Positions 16,926 through 26,434 are shown, numbered from the stretch's first letter. The stretch: DNA of 64,000 bases from GCA-002726655 sp046582185 (GCA_046582185.1 JAYGEX010000016.1:1-64000); one strand, 5' to 3'. A program made the numbers and translations. Notes: generated by a model not told the origin, from the letters alone.

Positions 16926-17390
16926 CTATGCTGACCACAAATCATGTGCCATTCGCACCGCAGTTTCAGTTCCCCTATAGTAACCTGGAATACGCTGAAT
17001 AACTTTATAGCCGAGGGACTTATAGAAATCCCGGGCTCCCTGGTTTTTAAGCCGCGTTTCCAGATAGACAATGCCATTGCCATTAACCAGCGCAGTTTCC
17101 TCTAGCCATTTAACCATGCGTGTTCCTACGCCTTTGCGCCTGTGACTCTGGCTTACACCAAACAAATTCAGGCGCGCCTCACTCTCAAGGTATTTCATGA
17201 TGGCAAAGCCAACGATATCGCTGCCATCCCACGTGACGATAACGTTAGAATATTCGCCAAGAATCTCTTTAACCACGCGAGGCGGCGTCCACGACCAACC
17301 CAATCCAGATTCAACGAGATCTCTGGACATTTCAGCAATACGCAACGCATCACTGACGTTCGCTAGTTGAATATCCTCATTTGTAATCAT
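16926..17390 (-). CDS. GNAT family N-acetyltransferase
   Basis: A 154-residue acetyl-CoA-dependent acetyltransferase. The pyrophosphate-binding loop is visible as SQSHRRKGVGTRMVKWLEE, preceded by the strand EARLNLFGV and followed by VYLETRLKNQGARDFYKSLG, the RimI-like pattern for motif B. The acceptor substrate cannot be predicted. It is a single gene, with TTG or ATG near 17390 as start. Confidence 0.85.
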   Translation of the reverse strand: MITNEDIQLANVSDALRIAEMSRDLVESGLGWSWTPPRVVKEILGEYSNVIVTWDGSDIVGFAIMKYLESEARLNLFGVSQSHRRKGVGTRMVKWLEETALVNGNGIVYLETRLKNQGARDFYKSLGYKVIQRIPGYYRGTETAVRMAHDLWSA

Positions 17391-17675
17391 AACTAATAGT
17401 AATTGGGGTCAGTGTGAAAATTTCAAGCCGCCTGAGCGGGAAGCGTTATGCTTTTACACAAAACCGTTAATATCGAGCACTGATTTTATCAGTTGATTTT
17501 CACCGTTTAGCTGTCCAGAGCTGATGGATAAACTTAGGTTATTGGATCATCAAAATTTATTTGACTGCAACGATTCTTTAAATCAGTGTATGACCAAGAG
17601 TCTGTCGAGATAGTCGCGGCTTACTCTGGCACTTTACTCCGCCCCAAAAAATTCACATGTATGAAGGAAACCAGA

Positions 17676-18830
17676 ATGAAGTTTGGAATATTCTTTGAAC
17701 TATCGACGCCCCGACCTTTTTCCCGGGAAATCGAATGGCTCGTTTATCATAATGCACTTGAACAGTGTCGCCTTGCCGACGAACTGGGATTCGACCATGT
17801 ATGGGCGGTAGAACATCACTTTCTGGAGGAATATTCCCATTCATCATCCCCGGAAGTCTTCCTGGCCGCGGTGGCTGCTCAGACAAAACGGATCAGGTTG
17901 GGGCATGGCGCCGTCGTTTGCGTACCTGAAATGAATCATCCGATTCGTATCGCAGAGAGGGCCGCTGCGCTGGATATAATATCTAACGGCAGGCTTGAGC
18001 TTGGTACGGCACGGTCATCCACCTGGACAGAGCTCGGTGGATTTAACGTTAATCCGGATGATACCAAAAAGACCTGGGAAGAATTCGTGCGCGTGCTTCC
18101 CAAAATGTGGATGCAGGACGAGTTCGAATGGCAGGGAAAATCATTCAGCATGCCAGCTCGCAATGTCCTGCCCAAGCCATACCAGGACCCTCACCCGCCT
18201 ATGTGGGTTACGGTAACGTCACCGGGAACAGAATTGGACGCGGCAGACCGTGGTCTCGGTTGTCTGGGCGTATCCGCTGCAGGATACGAGGAACAGGAAC
18301 GTCGTACCAAGGAATATCATCGTCGCATTAATTTATGTGATCCTGTTGGTGGCGTGATTAACGACCAGGTCCATACCATGAATTTTCTCTATTGCCATGA
18401 AGATTACCGACAAGCCCGGGATATTGGTGTGCCGATGGTGACGTCTTTTAACATTGCCAATTCGCATCTCTTTTGGACACGGGAGGCCTACCCCACAAAT
18501 GCCTACCAGACGCTCGGTAATGCAGGCGCTGGAATGAAACCGAAAAAAACCGCGGCAGATGACCCCAGTGTGGCCAAAGGATTGCCAGAAGGTGTTGGAG
18601 TTGGGGACCCGGATCATCTTGTCGAGACAATAAAGCGCTGGGAGTCTGTGGGTGTGACCGGCATTAATTTTTTACTGAATGCCATGGAAATAATTCCACA
18701 GAGCCAGGTCATGGACAGCTTGCGATTATTTGCCAGAGAGGTAATGCCACAGTTTCAATCCGACAAAGAACGCGAACAACCCGTATACACACCGACAACG
18801 ATCCCTGCATTTGCCAAAGGAGAAATCTGA
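17676..18830 (+). CDS. luciferase-like monooxygenase (LLM class)
   Basis: A flavin-dependent (FMN or F420) oxidoreductase of about 384 residues with the bacterial-luciferase TIM barrel: MKFGIFFEL start, EHHFLEEYSHSSSPEVFLAA, RIRLGHGAVVCVPEMNHPIR, and RLELGTARSS for the flavin phosphate. ATG at 17676 has AAGGAA 8 bp upstream and begins exactly at the conserved first strand; upstream starts would add an unrelated leader. Its stop overlaps the next start (TGATG), coupling it to the acetoacetate-decarboxylase-like gene. The pair, with the broken genes downstream, looks like part of a former degradation operon. Confidence 0.9.
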   Translation: MKFGIFFELSTPRPFSREIEWLVYHNALEQCRLADELGFDHVWAVEHHFLEEYSHSSSPEVFLAAVAAQTKRIRLGHGAVVCVPEMNHPIRIAERAAALDIISNGRLELGTARSSTWTELGGFNVNPDDTKKTWEEFVRVLPKMWMQDEFEWQGKSFSMPARNVLPKPYQDPHPPMWVTVTSPGTELDAADRGLGCLGVSAAGYEEQERRTKEYHRRINLCDPVGGVINDQVHTMNFLYCHEDYRQARDIGVPMVTSFNIANSHLFWTREAYPTNAYQTLGNAGAGMKPKKTAADDPSVAKGLPEGVGVGDPDHLVETIKRWESVGVTGINFLLNAMEIIPQSQVMDSLRLFAREVMPQFQSDKEREQPVYTPTTIPAFAKGEI

Positions 18831-19576
18831 TGTTGAATGGAAACGCGAATATTGAACAGTTGTCCGCATCATCTGCAACTATTCCGGAGTACCAGAAGGA
18901 AACAATTGAGTTTCAAGACGTAACCTGTTTTCAAATAACAATGGAAATGCGAAAGGGAGCAAGAGAAGCAGTTCTTCCCTCAAGCCTGCATCCAACAATA
19001 CCCCCTTGTATTTCGCTACAGATATGGGAGGTAGGAGATTGTCTGTGGGGCCCCTTCACGATGGCGCTCTGTAGAATCACCTGCCGGAGCGGTGTTCGTG
19101 CGAGGGGTTTCACATCCGCAGTCTACGCTTCAAATGAACATGTTAGCCAACAACTCGCCAGCAATTTTGGGTTTCCCGCCGCGGTGGCGGATATTCATTT
19201 TCGCCACAGCTACGATGGCACCGATATTCGCGTGTCGAAATCGGGACAGGAGATATTATGCGTTTCATCACTGGATCCCGAGCCAATGGGCTTGAGCGAT
19301 GTGCAATATACCGGCAACCTTAACCTTGCCTATACGCCCAACGGCTTAAGACTGGTGCAACTTGAGGCCCACCACGTAGCAAGCAGGGTGGAAAGACTGA
19401 CCAGTCGACTCATATCCTTTGACGGGCAGGCATGGGGAAATGAACTCTTGCAACCTTACCACGTTGTATCATCAAGCATAGCCAGCGAGACAATCTCAAT
19501 TCCACCAGTGAGATTTGTCTGTAAGCCAGAAGAGCTGGCCTTCACTGGAACAGAATCAGTAGCAGGAGAACAGTAA
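18830..19576 (+). CDS. acetoacetate decarboxylase-like protein
   Basis: A 248-residue protein resembling the acetoacetate decarboxylase (ADC) superfamily: a substrate-entry strand (LQIWEVGDCLWGPFTMALCRI), GFTSAVYASNEHVSQQLASN, and the following GFPAAVADIHF. I do not see a convincing Schiff-base lysine pair (EKK), so it may not decarboxylate acetoacetate; many such homologues in catabolic clusters have unknown activity. It starts on the stop of the luciferase-like gene, and its stop (TAATG) overlaps the start of a short-chain dehydrogenase fragment. Confidence 0.6.
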   Translation: MLNGNANIEQLSASSATIPEYQKETIEFQDVTCFQITMEMRKGAREAVLPSSLHPTIPPCISLQIWEVGDCLWGPFTMALCRITCRSGVRARGFTSAVYASNEHVSQQLASNFGFPAAVADIHFRHSYDGTDIRVSKSGQEILCVSSLDPEPMGLSDVQYTGNLNLAYTPNGLRLVQLEAHHVASRVERLTSRLISFDGQAWGNELLQPYHVVSSSIASETISIPPVRFVCKPEELAFTGTESVAGEQ

Positions 19577-19626
19577 TGTCCCAAAACAACGGCAAGCTTA
19601 GCGGCAAGATCGCGATCGTCACTGGC
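19576..19626 (+). pseudogene. short-chain dehydrogenase, first 17 codons only
   Basis: The frame starting on the preceding stop (TAATG) encodes MSQNNGKLSGKIAIVTG, the N-terminal beta strand and the start of the glycine motif of short-chain dehydrogenases. It then departs at the point where GxxxGIG should follow and stops after ten unrelated codons. The remainder of the gene is missing and Rieske oxygenase sequence begins within about 10 bp, so this is a deletion junction. Confidence 0.6.
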
Positions 19627-19636
19627 GAAATGTTGA

Positions 19637-20746
19637 CCTGTTCCGGCGGACTCTATTGAAGTGAAATTCGGAAACGAGATAATAAGTTTTTACACTTCCT
19701 GCCTGCATAGAGGGCACGCCCTTCGCGATGGGGACGGCAACGCCCCATATTTTCGCTGCCCATTTCATGGCTATACCTGAAACCTGGATGGCACGCTAAA
19801 GTTTTCACCCAGCAAATGGGATTTTGATCACTTCCTCAGCGGCGATACCAGCCTCGATGAATCAAAAGTAGACACTTGGGGCGGCTTCGTATTCATCAAC
19901 ATGGACGATGATTGCATTTCGTTAAGTGAATACCTGGGCGTGTTACCGGAACATTTCGAACGCTGGCCTTTGGAAAATTACTACAAGGGTGTACATGTTA
20001 AACGCATCGTGCGGGCCAAGTGGAAGGTAGCCCAAGAGGCATTTCAGGAATCCTTTCATGTTATTGCCACTCACCCCCAGATCATAAGGTTTACGGGCGA
20101 TGAAAATTCTCAATACGATACCTTTGGAGAAAATATCAATCGAACAATTACGGCGTCTGCAGTCGTCAGTCCTCACCTGAATTCCAGTCCTGGAGAAGGC
20201 GAAATTGTTGCCGATCTGCTGACGCTTGGAGGGCGAAACAAAGGTGCGACTAACAATGTGGATATACCGGAAGGATTGACAGCTCGGGAATACATGTCAG
20301 GGATTACACGAAAACAGTTGGAGCCATCGGCTGGTGAAGATCTATCTCACTATACGATGAGCGAGTGCATCGACAGTATTCTTTACAATGTATTCCCGAA
20401 TTTTGCACCGTGGGCCGGTATCAACCGAAACATTGTGTATCGCTTCCTGCCACTTGGAGACGATCATCTTTCCTGCACCATGGAAGTAATGCTTCTAATG
20501 CGCTACAACCAAAGTGAACCAAGACCGCCCGCCTGTGAAGTCAATGAGCTTGAAGAGCACGAACCTTTTTCCAATGCAACGGAACTTGGCGGGCTCGGCG
20601 CCGTGTTTGACCAGGACATGGCAAACATACCCCACCTCATGAAGGGGATGAAGGCAGGTAAGCGGCAGCAGGTCGTATTGGGCAATTACCAGGGGGGTCG
20701 AATTCGTCACATCCACCAGACACTGGACAAATACATCAATTCATAA
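19637..20746 (+). pseudogene. Rieske oxygenase large subunit, decayed
   Basis: The frame from 19637 encodes VKFGNEIISFY, then the Rieske cluster ligands CLHRGHALRDGDGN and CPFHGYT, followed by NLDGTLKFSP; an in-frame TGA at 19778-19780 replaces the Trp usually found after HGYT. The downstream part, open to 20746, is the catalytic domain with QEAFQESFHVIATHP supplying the iron ligands (H-x4-H). An internal deletion before SCLHRG is likely because the segment is too short. The 5' end is lost at the junction with the dehydrogenase fragment. The catalytic half could be translated from 19901 but without a Rieske cluster would be inactive. Confidence 0.75.
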
Positions 20747-20764
20747 TGCTGCACGTCCGGTCTT

Positions 20765-20785
20765 TATGCATAAGTTTCATGCATA
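20765..20785. terminator. hairpin between convergent genes
   Basis: TATGCAT at 20765-20771 and ATGCATA at 20779-20785 form a 7-bp perfect stem with a 7-base loop in the 85-bp gap between two convergent genes. It lacks a T tract, so its terminator role is uncertain. Confidence 0.3.
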
Positions 20786-20831
20786 GGCTGTGCGAATTGA
20801 AGGTTTGAAAAAAACAACCAGGGATGAACCA

Positions 20832-21278
20832 TTAGAAAGGTAGGCGGGTAACGATCCCTGACATGTCCCCTTTTCCTTCATCGTTGTAAAGGATGTGATA
20901 GTCACGCCGGGTAAATAACCACTCCCCTTCTACCTTTTGGTATTCATCAGCATAGGTCCCAATATTGTAGAGCCCATCACTGCTGCCAACAGGCCTCAGG
21001 TGTTCACTTAGATACCAGCGCCCTTTTGCATTGTCTCCGTCAATAAACACAGTTCCCTGATACACAAGCTGGACAACAAACTCAAAACCTTTCATGGCTT
21101 GTTGCCACAGACCAACGACGTTAACCTTGCCGTCTACAGCGCCCAGTCCCGGCAACACCCATGTACAATTGTTAGCCCAGGTCTGTGCCCATTGATCCTC
21201 GTCCACCCGGTTGACCGCATCCGCATAGGAAGCCACTAACTGTCTGATCGCAAGTTCATCTGCTACGGGGTTAGGCAT
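20832..21278 (-). CDS. SnoaL/NTF2-like protein
   Basis: A 148-residue NTF2-like cone fold: ADELAIRQLVASYADAVNRV followed by DEDQWAQTWANNCTWVLPG and the end EWLFTRRDYHILYND. Such proteins act as isomerases, hydroxylase partners or dehydratases, and often have unknown roles in catabolic clusters. The ATG at 21278 overlaps the end of the upstream monooxygenase gene by 8 bp, typical of coupled translation; a longer frame upstream is out of register with the family. It is last in a reductase-TetR-ABM-SnoaL gene row. Confidence 0.85.
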   Translation of the reverse strand: MPNPVADELAIRQLVASYADAVNRVDEDQWAQTWANNCTWVLPGLGAVDGKVNVVGLWQQAMKGFEFVVQLVYQGTVFIDGDNAKGRWYLSEHLRPVGSSDGLYNIGTYADEYQKVEGEWLFTRRDYHILYNDEGKGDMSGIVTRLPF

Positions 21279-21627
21279 TGACTTTCTCCGTGAAAAAATC
21301 CGCCCTCGGCGTGCCAGTATTATCATATACCGGCTCTGCAATTTCGATTCGGTATTTAAGGACATCAGCACTGCGCACGTCGAAGCCTCCCATGGCATCC
21401 CGCATATCCGTGTACCAGTGATTGTTGAAATGATTGCTTAATGCCTTTTCATCCGTCCAGCGTTCAAATACCCGGATTCGTCCGGCAGTGATTGGGTCCG
21501 GACACCAGTCATAATCCATACATCCATCCTGGGTTAACGCCCCAACGATTAGGGGTCTGGCGGCTATCATCGCTTCATCCATTCGTTCAGGATCGATATC
21601 TACAGTGCCAGAAATGATTATTTACAT
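21271..21627 (-). pseudogene. antibiotic biosynthesis monooxygenase (ABM) domain protein, stop at codon 2
   Basis: The expected start is ATG at 21625-21627, but the next codon is TAA at 21622-21624, where an AAA (Lys) would give MKIIISGTVDIDPERMDEAM. After that the frame is intact to 21271: ARPLIVGALTQDGCMDYDWC, then GRIRVFERWTDEKALSNHF, the ABM ferredoxin-like fold of small quinol-type monooxygenases. An internal ATG at 21582 would remove the first beta strand. Either a single AAA to TAA change killed the gene or the base call is wrong. Its 3' end overlaps the SnoaL gene by 8 bp. Confidence 0.7.
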
Positions 21628-21658
21628 CTTTTTTACTCCCGGAATTTTGAGGTGTTAT

Positions 21659-22339
21659 CTATTTGCGTTTGGATTTCCTGGCTGTTTTCCTGTCCAGATC
21701 ATCCACATCACTTAACATTTCACGGAGCCTGTCTTTTAACCAGGGAATCATTTTTTGGGGGATAGCGCCGCGGATCACGCCATTAACGGCCATACCTTCA
21801 AGCAGATAAACAGTCAGCAAATTAGCCATTTCGAAATCATCGGACAGGGCAAAATCCGGGAAGACACTCTCTGTGACAGCTTGCCAGCGTTGCTCGAATT
21901 TGCGAATAGTCGGAATCAGAATTTTCTTAAGTTCCATGTCTGTCCTGGCGGCGACTCGCAATTCATGAAAGACGACAAACAATGGGGAGTGCAATTGTTT
22001 CCAGTAGGCATCGATTCCTTCTTCAATCAAGCTGTGTTCCGCGTCGTCCTGAATCCGACGTTCCTGCTCCTCAAACAACACCAGCCTCTTCTGATGAAGA
22101 TGGAGTACCGTTGCCTTGATCAGTTCCAGGCGAGATGGAAAATGATGTAGCATGGCGCCACGTGATACACCCGCCTGCGCCGCGACTTTTTCCGTCGTCG
22201 TATTGTTGTATCCAATATCATAAAAACACTGGATAGTGGCGTCCAGAATAACAGTACGTGTGTTTTCGCTTATTGATTGTTGCCACGTTTTTCCTGCATC
22301 TGAATTCGCTGTGGCTTTAATGCCTGAAACCTTGCTCAA
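21659..22339 (-). CDS. TetR family transcriptional regulator
   Basis: A 226-residue repressor. The N-terminal domain shows RTVILDATIQCFYDIGYNNT followed by the helix-turn-helix TTEKVAAQAGVSRGAMLHHF. The C-terminal domain is all-helical and would bind a small hydrophobic ligand. It lies between a quinone-type reductase gene and the ABM/SnoaL genes, all on the same strand, so it probably controls them. A strong inverted repeat upstream of the reductase (23572-23605) is a candidate operator. Confidence 0.88.
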   Translation of the reverse strand: MSKVSGIKATANSDAGKTWQQSISENTRTVILDATIQCFYDIGYNNTTTEKVAAQAGVSRGAMLHHFPSRLELIKATVLHLHQKRLVLFEEQERRIQDDAEHSLIEEGIDAYWKQLHSPLFVVFHELRVAARTDMELKKILIPTIRKFEQRWQAVTESVFPDFALSDDFEMANLLTVYLLEGMAVNGVIRGAIPQKMIPWLKDRLREMLSDVDDLDRKTARKSKRK

Positions 22340-22461
22340 CTTACTTGCCTCTCCAAAATTGATTCAATCTTGTAGGAATAAGATAGTACTCGCATCAAGA
22401 AATCCAGTCATCCGCGAGAGGTTATTTAATAGGCTCGGATCAATGTTTTATTCAGCCCTGC

Positions 22462-23460
22462 TTAACTCTCACAAGCAACGACGGTCTTGCCAATATTGTC
22501 GCCGTGAAACAGTCCAATAAGTGCATTCGGCAATTGCGTGAACCCTTTCACAACATGGACCCTGTACTGAATCTCACCCGATGCTAACCACGCCTGCAGC
22601 TGTTTCGTTGCCTCGGGAAATCGAGCAGCATAGTCCAGAACAATAAACCCCTCCATCCGGGCTCGACGAAATATCAGGTTAAAATAATTGACGGGGCCCG
22701 GAATTGGGCCCTCCAGGTTGTATCTTGATATACCGCCACACAATACAACACGCGCATTCATTGCTAAGCGATCAAGGCAAAGGTCAAGAATCTCTCCACC
22801 CACATTGTCAAAGTAAATGTCGATTCCTTCTGGACAATAGTCGTCCAGCTTCTTGGCCATATCATCAGTTTTATAATTTATGGTTTCATCAAAACCCGCT
22901 TCCTTCAAAAAAACGCATTTTTCATCACTACCCGCCAGTCCGATCAAGCGAGCGCCTTTGATCTTTGCTATCTGTCCTGCAATGCTGCCAGTTGCACCAG
23001 CCGCACCACTGATGACTACAGTGTCTCCGGATTTAGGCTGCCCTAAATCCAACAGTCCGAAATAGGCAGTCATGCCGGTGACACCGAAGACCGATAGAGC
23101 AGCCAGTGGGTCAATGTCCTTATCCATTTTGCGAAGTGCCATGACTTTGCTACTTGATACTGCGTAGTCCTGCATACCAAATACACCCAGCACTAGATCT
23201 CCTTTTTCATAGCCTGGATCATTTGAAACGACGACTCGGCCTATGCCACTGGCACGCATGACATCACCCAACTGTAATGGTGCGACATAGTCACCCCTGT
23301 TTTCCATCTGGCCTCGCATTGAAGGATCAATCGATATGTATTCTGTCTTGATCAGGACCTCACCTTCCCCAGCAACGGGCTGTTCCGTTTCCTGGAATTT
23401 AAAGTCGGACTCTTTAACCCAGCCTTGAGGGCGTGCTGCAAGTAGGAATTGTCGATTCAT
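22462..23460 (-). CDS. NADP-dependent medium-chain reductase (prostaglandin reductase/CurA-like)
   Basis: A 332-residue zinc-free medium-chain reductase that reduces enone double bonds with NADPH. Features: N-terminal NRQFLLAARPQGWVKESDF, then EYISIDPSMRGQM, the nucleotide loop VVISGAAGATGSIAGQIAK, and a NYKTDD/DIYFDNVGGE region typical of the leukotriene B4 12-hydroxydehydrogenase family. ATG at 23460 is preferred because it starts the conserved sequence and has AGGAAAG upstream; six codons of leader would be added by the earlier ATG. A second member of this family is at 45706. Confidence 0.92.
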   Translation of the reverse strand: MNRQFLLAARPQGWVKESDFKFQETEQPVAGEGEVLIKTEYISIDPSMRGQMENRGDYVAPLQLGDVMRASGIGRVVVSNDPGYEKGDLVLGVFGMQDYAVSSSKVMALRKMDKDIDPLAALSVFGVTGMTAYFGLLDLGQPKSGDTVVISGAAGATGSIAGQIAKIKGARLIGLAGSDEKCVFLKEAGFDETINYKTDDMAKKLDDYCPEGIDIYFDNVGGEILDLCLDRLAMNARVVLCGGISRYNLEGPIPGPVNYFNLIFRRARMEGFIVLDYAARFPEATKQLQAWLASGEIQYRVHVVKGFTQLPNALIGLFHGDNIGKTVVACES

Positions 23461-23571
23461 GCTTATCTTTCCTGTCAATTTTTAAAATTCAGTAAGCCGG
23501 GATTCTTACATGTGCATCAGATTAATAATACAGCCTTGAGCGGTTTCGATAGACAGCCTTGCGTAGACTAT

Positions 23572-23605
23572 ATATAAAAACAGTCTTGACTGACTGTTTT
23601 TATAT
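23572..23605. promoter_or_regulatory. 14-bp inverted repeat between divergent genes
   Basis: ATATAAAAACAGTC at 23572-23585 is an exact inverse of GACTGTTTTTATAT at 23592-23605, with six bases between. It lies in the gap between the divergent reductase and P450 remnant, 112 bp upstream of the reductase start. Position and symmetry fit a TetR-type operator better than a terminator, because the stem is AT-rich and the genes diverge. The neighbouring TetR (21659-22339) is the obvious candidate binder; this is inference. Confidence 0.45.
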
Positions 23606-23696
23606 CCATTAATCTAAAGATCCTGAAAGCCAACCGCGCAGATGCCATATAGAACGTAGCGTGTTGTTCTTTCACAAGAATCCAGAGGAAGACGAA

Positions 23697-24534
23697 ATGT
23701 CAAACTCCATTGATCTAAAAAAAGAAGATCTAAGAAAAAAAATGATCTGCTTATGTCCTGCCCAATAAATGAAATCGGCCCCATGGATCCGGAAAACCTG
23801 ATGCATCCCCTGGCCATGAACCAGAGGCTCCGGCAGGACGCGCCAGTTCACCGTGACCGGCGGTCAGATATATTCTTTATATCCAAATATGAGGATGTGG
23901 TGAAGATGTCCATGGACCATATAGGATTCTCCCTTGCAGCGACGATATCGAAAATTCGTGGACGGTGCATTTTTACCGGCAAACCTCAAATCCATCGAAC
24001 CCTTTATTGAAAAAACAGCCCATGACCTGATTGATAATTTTATAGATAAGGGTCAATGTGATTTCCTTGCAGAATTTGGCGGGCTTTTACCGCTTACCGT
24101 TATCACATCGCAGCTGGGTGCACCATCGTCTGATCTACATCTGTTTCGAACAATGGACTCGAGCATTTATTGGCAACCTGAGTCAACAGTTAGATGAAAA
24201 AGGCCAGATAGATGCAGCAAAAAGTATGCTCGAATTCCAACAGTATTTTATTGGTAAAATGGATGAACGCCGTCAGGAGCCAAAGGACGACATCCTGTCC
24301 AAGGTAGTCAATGCGAGTATCGATGGTGAGAAACCGCTTGAAAATGCGGAATGCCTGTCGATGATCTCACAGATAATGGTGGCCGGTAACGAGACCACTT
24401 CTGCCTCCCTGACTGAAGGCATGTGGCATCTCATTCAAAACCCTGATCAGTATCACCTGGTCCGAAACGATCATTCAGAAAAAATGATTTTGCGCCTTGT
24501 AGAGGAAACCCTCAGGCTTGCCGGACAATATTAA
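23697..24534 (+). pseudogene. cytochrome P450, frameshifted and truncated
   Basis: ATG at 23697 (GAGGAAGACGAA upstream) begins MSNSIDLKKED; an eight-A run at 23735-23742 throws the frame, which resumes as DLLMSCPINEIGPMDPENLM and RSDIFFISKYEDVVKM. Another shift near 23935 leads to RRYRKFVDGAFLPANLKSIE, and a third near 24165 leads to the I-helix AGNETTSASLTEGMW and the K-helix ExxR in LVEETLR. The gene ends at 24534, overlapping the BVMO tail, so the haem-binding Cys loop is missing. It cannot encode a functional P450. Its relation to the adjacent BVMO suggests a former ketone or steroid oxidation cluster. Confidence 0.75.
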
Positions 24535-26434
24535 AATCATCGAAGTCGGGATCATGGGTACGTTCCCAGTACTCCTGAAAACAAAACGGTGAATTGTTGA
24601 CCACCCGGCCTTTGCTGTTCTTATACCAACTATCGACATCGGGATGACCCCAGGCAAGATTCTCACTGAGTTGCTGGACTTCCTTGTTGTACTCGGTATT
24701 CACGTCGGTCTTGCAGTCGATGGACTGAATGTCTGTCTGCGCTAATTCCATGATACAGCTCATGATGTATCGCACCTGACATTCAACCTGGTAGATAATG
24801 CCGCCGCCATGCACGATATTGGTATTCGGGCCGTACAGACAGAACATGTTGGGGTAATCCGGCACGGTGATGCCAAGATAAGCCCTCGGATCGTCGCCCC
24901 ACAATTCCTCCAATGACTGTCCGGACTTGCCGCGAATTTCCATCGGCCATAAAAAACGATTGGACTCAAATCCTGTGGCAAGAATAATGACATCCACTTC
25001 GTGGGTCGTTCCGTCTGCTAAAACAATGCCGTCTTCGCTTACTGCATCAATTGATTCCGTCACGAGTTCTACATTGTTGCGGGTTATCGTCGGGAACCAG
25101 TTATTATCAACAATCAGGCGCTTACCCCATACAGGAAATGTTGGCACTACCTTGTCAAGGAGATCCTGCCGATCACCGAGGGCCTCCTTAATGTGGTCAG
25201 TCAACGCTTCACGCATGGCATCATTGGCTTCATTCACAGCTCGACCCGGATGTGGCCAATCAGGATCACGTACCACAGCAGGCCAGGTGACATCGCCGAA
25301 CAGGCGAACCGCACGAAAACGGTTCCAGGCCTGATAGTAAGGCACATGATTCAGAAGCCACTTCAAACCTTCTGCAACATCCCGATAGTAATCTGCATTG
25401 GGCAGCAGCCAATTCGGTGTTCTCTGGTAAACATATACCTGGCTCGCTTTATCAGCTGTGTCAGGTAGAAATTGGACAGCACTGCAGCCCGTGCCGATAA
25501 CGGCAACCCGTTTACCGGTGAGATCATGTTCATATTGCCAGCGCGCAGAATGAAATGTAGGGCCGGCAAAGGAATCAAGGCCGGGGATGTCTGGTTTCTT
25601 GGGACGATTCAGCTGACCGACAGCACTGATTAATGCGTTGCTCGAAAAAACTTCTTCATTTCCATCCGCATCTATCGTTGTAATTCGCCAAACATGATTG
25701 TCCGCGTCGTAGACCGTTGATTTTACTTCAGTGCTAAAACTAATATTTTTGCGGAGCGAGAATTTATCAGCGCAATTGTCGAAATACTCGAACAGCTCAT
25801 GTTGTTTGGAGAAGTAGCCGCTCCAATCGGCATTCTTATCGAATGAGTAGGCGTAAAAATAATTAGGCGTATCTACTCCACAAGCAGGATATTGGTTCTC
25901 GTGCCAGGTGCCACCGACCTCTTTGTTCTTTTCAATAATTCGATAAGGAATTCCAGCTTGCTCAAGTTTGACTGCTACGCATAGACCAGACATTCCGGCG
26001 CCAATAATCGTGACAAGAAAATTCTCCAGCGAAGCCTCTGACGGTTTTTTGCGCCATTGCGCATCACGATCCGCCATGCCCATTTCTTCAAGGTACATAG
26101 CGGTATATTCCATGGGCAAAGGCTCGCCAACGCTGACGCCCATTATCTTGTTCATCTGTTCAGACGCAGGAATGGGTGGTAGCTCTTTTGCATTATCGAG
26201 ATAAGGCATGATCACTTGAAGTGCCTGCGTTCGAATATCCGCCTCGGTGGCTTCATCAAAACCGCCGCTATCATCAGCGAATAGCTCAGGCGGCACAGGC
26301 TTGGGCAGATACGGCGCCGACAACCATTTGTCATCGCCGCTCAATTGATTCATCACGGCTAACAAGGTCGGTAGGTTGGCACAACTGACGGCGTTCTCAA
26401 ACGCTTCGTTTGGGCCTTCGCTTCTGTTGGTCAT
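24512..26434 (-). CDS. Baeyer-Villiger monooxygenase, 4-hydroxyacetophenone-type
   Basis: A 640-residue FAD/NADPH monooxygenase with an N-terminal helical extension of about 130 residues, the hallmark of the 4-hydroxyacetophenone monooxygenase branch. The FAD motif GAGMSG is at about 145-150, the BVMO fingerprint is FAGPTFHSARWQYEHD, and the NADPH motif is GTGCSAVQF. The start ATG at 26434 has AAGGAA upstream; five extra codons are possible from an earlier start. The enzyme would oxidise an aryl or cyclic ketone to an ester. It is convergent with, and slightly overlaps, the P450 remnant. Confidence 0.92.
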   Translation of the reverse strand: MTNRSEGPNEAFENAVSCANLPTLLAVMNQLSGDDKWLSAPYLPKPVPPELFADDSGGFDEATEADIRTQALQVIMPYLDNAKELPPIPASEQMNKIMGVSVGEPLPMEYTAMYLEEMGMADRDAQWRKKPSEASLENFLVTIIGAGMSGLCVAVKLEQAGIPYRIIEKNKEVGGTWHENQYPACGVDTPNYFYAYSFDKNADWSGYFSKQHELFEYFDNCADKFSLRKNISFSTEVKSTVYDADNHVWRITTIDADGNEEVFSSNALISAVGQLNRPKKPDIPGLDSFAGPTFHSARWQYEHDLTGKRVAVIGTGCSAVQFLPDTADKASQVYVYQRTPNWLLPNADYYRDVAEGLKWLLNHVPYYQAWNRFRAVRLFGDVTWPAVVRDPDWPHPGRAVNEANDAMREALTDHIKEALGDRQDLLDKVVPTFPVWGKRLIVDNNWFPTITRNNVELVTESIDAVSEDGIVLADGTTHEVDVIILATGFESNRFLWPMEIRGKSGQSLEELWGDDPRAYLGITVPDYPNMFCLYGPNTNIVHGGGIIYQVECQVRYIMSCIMELAQTDIQSIDCKTDVNTEYNKEVQQLSENLAWGHPDVDSWYKNSKGRVVNNSPFCFQEYWERTHDPDFDDFNIVRQA

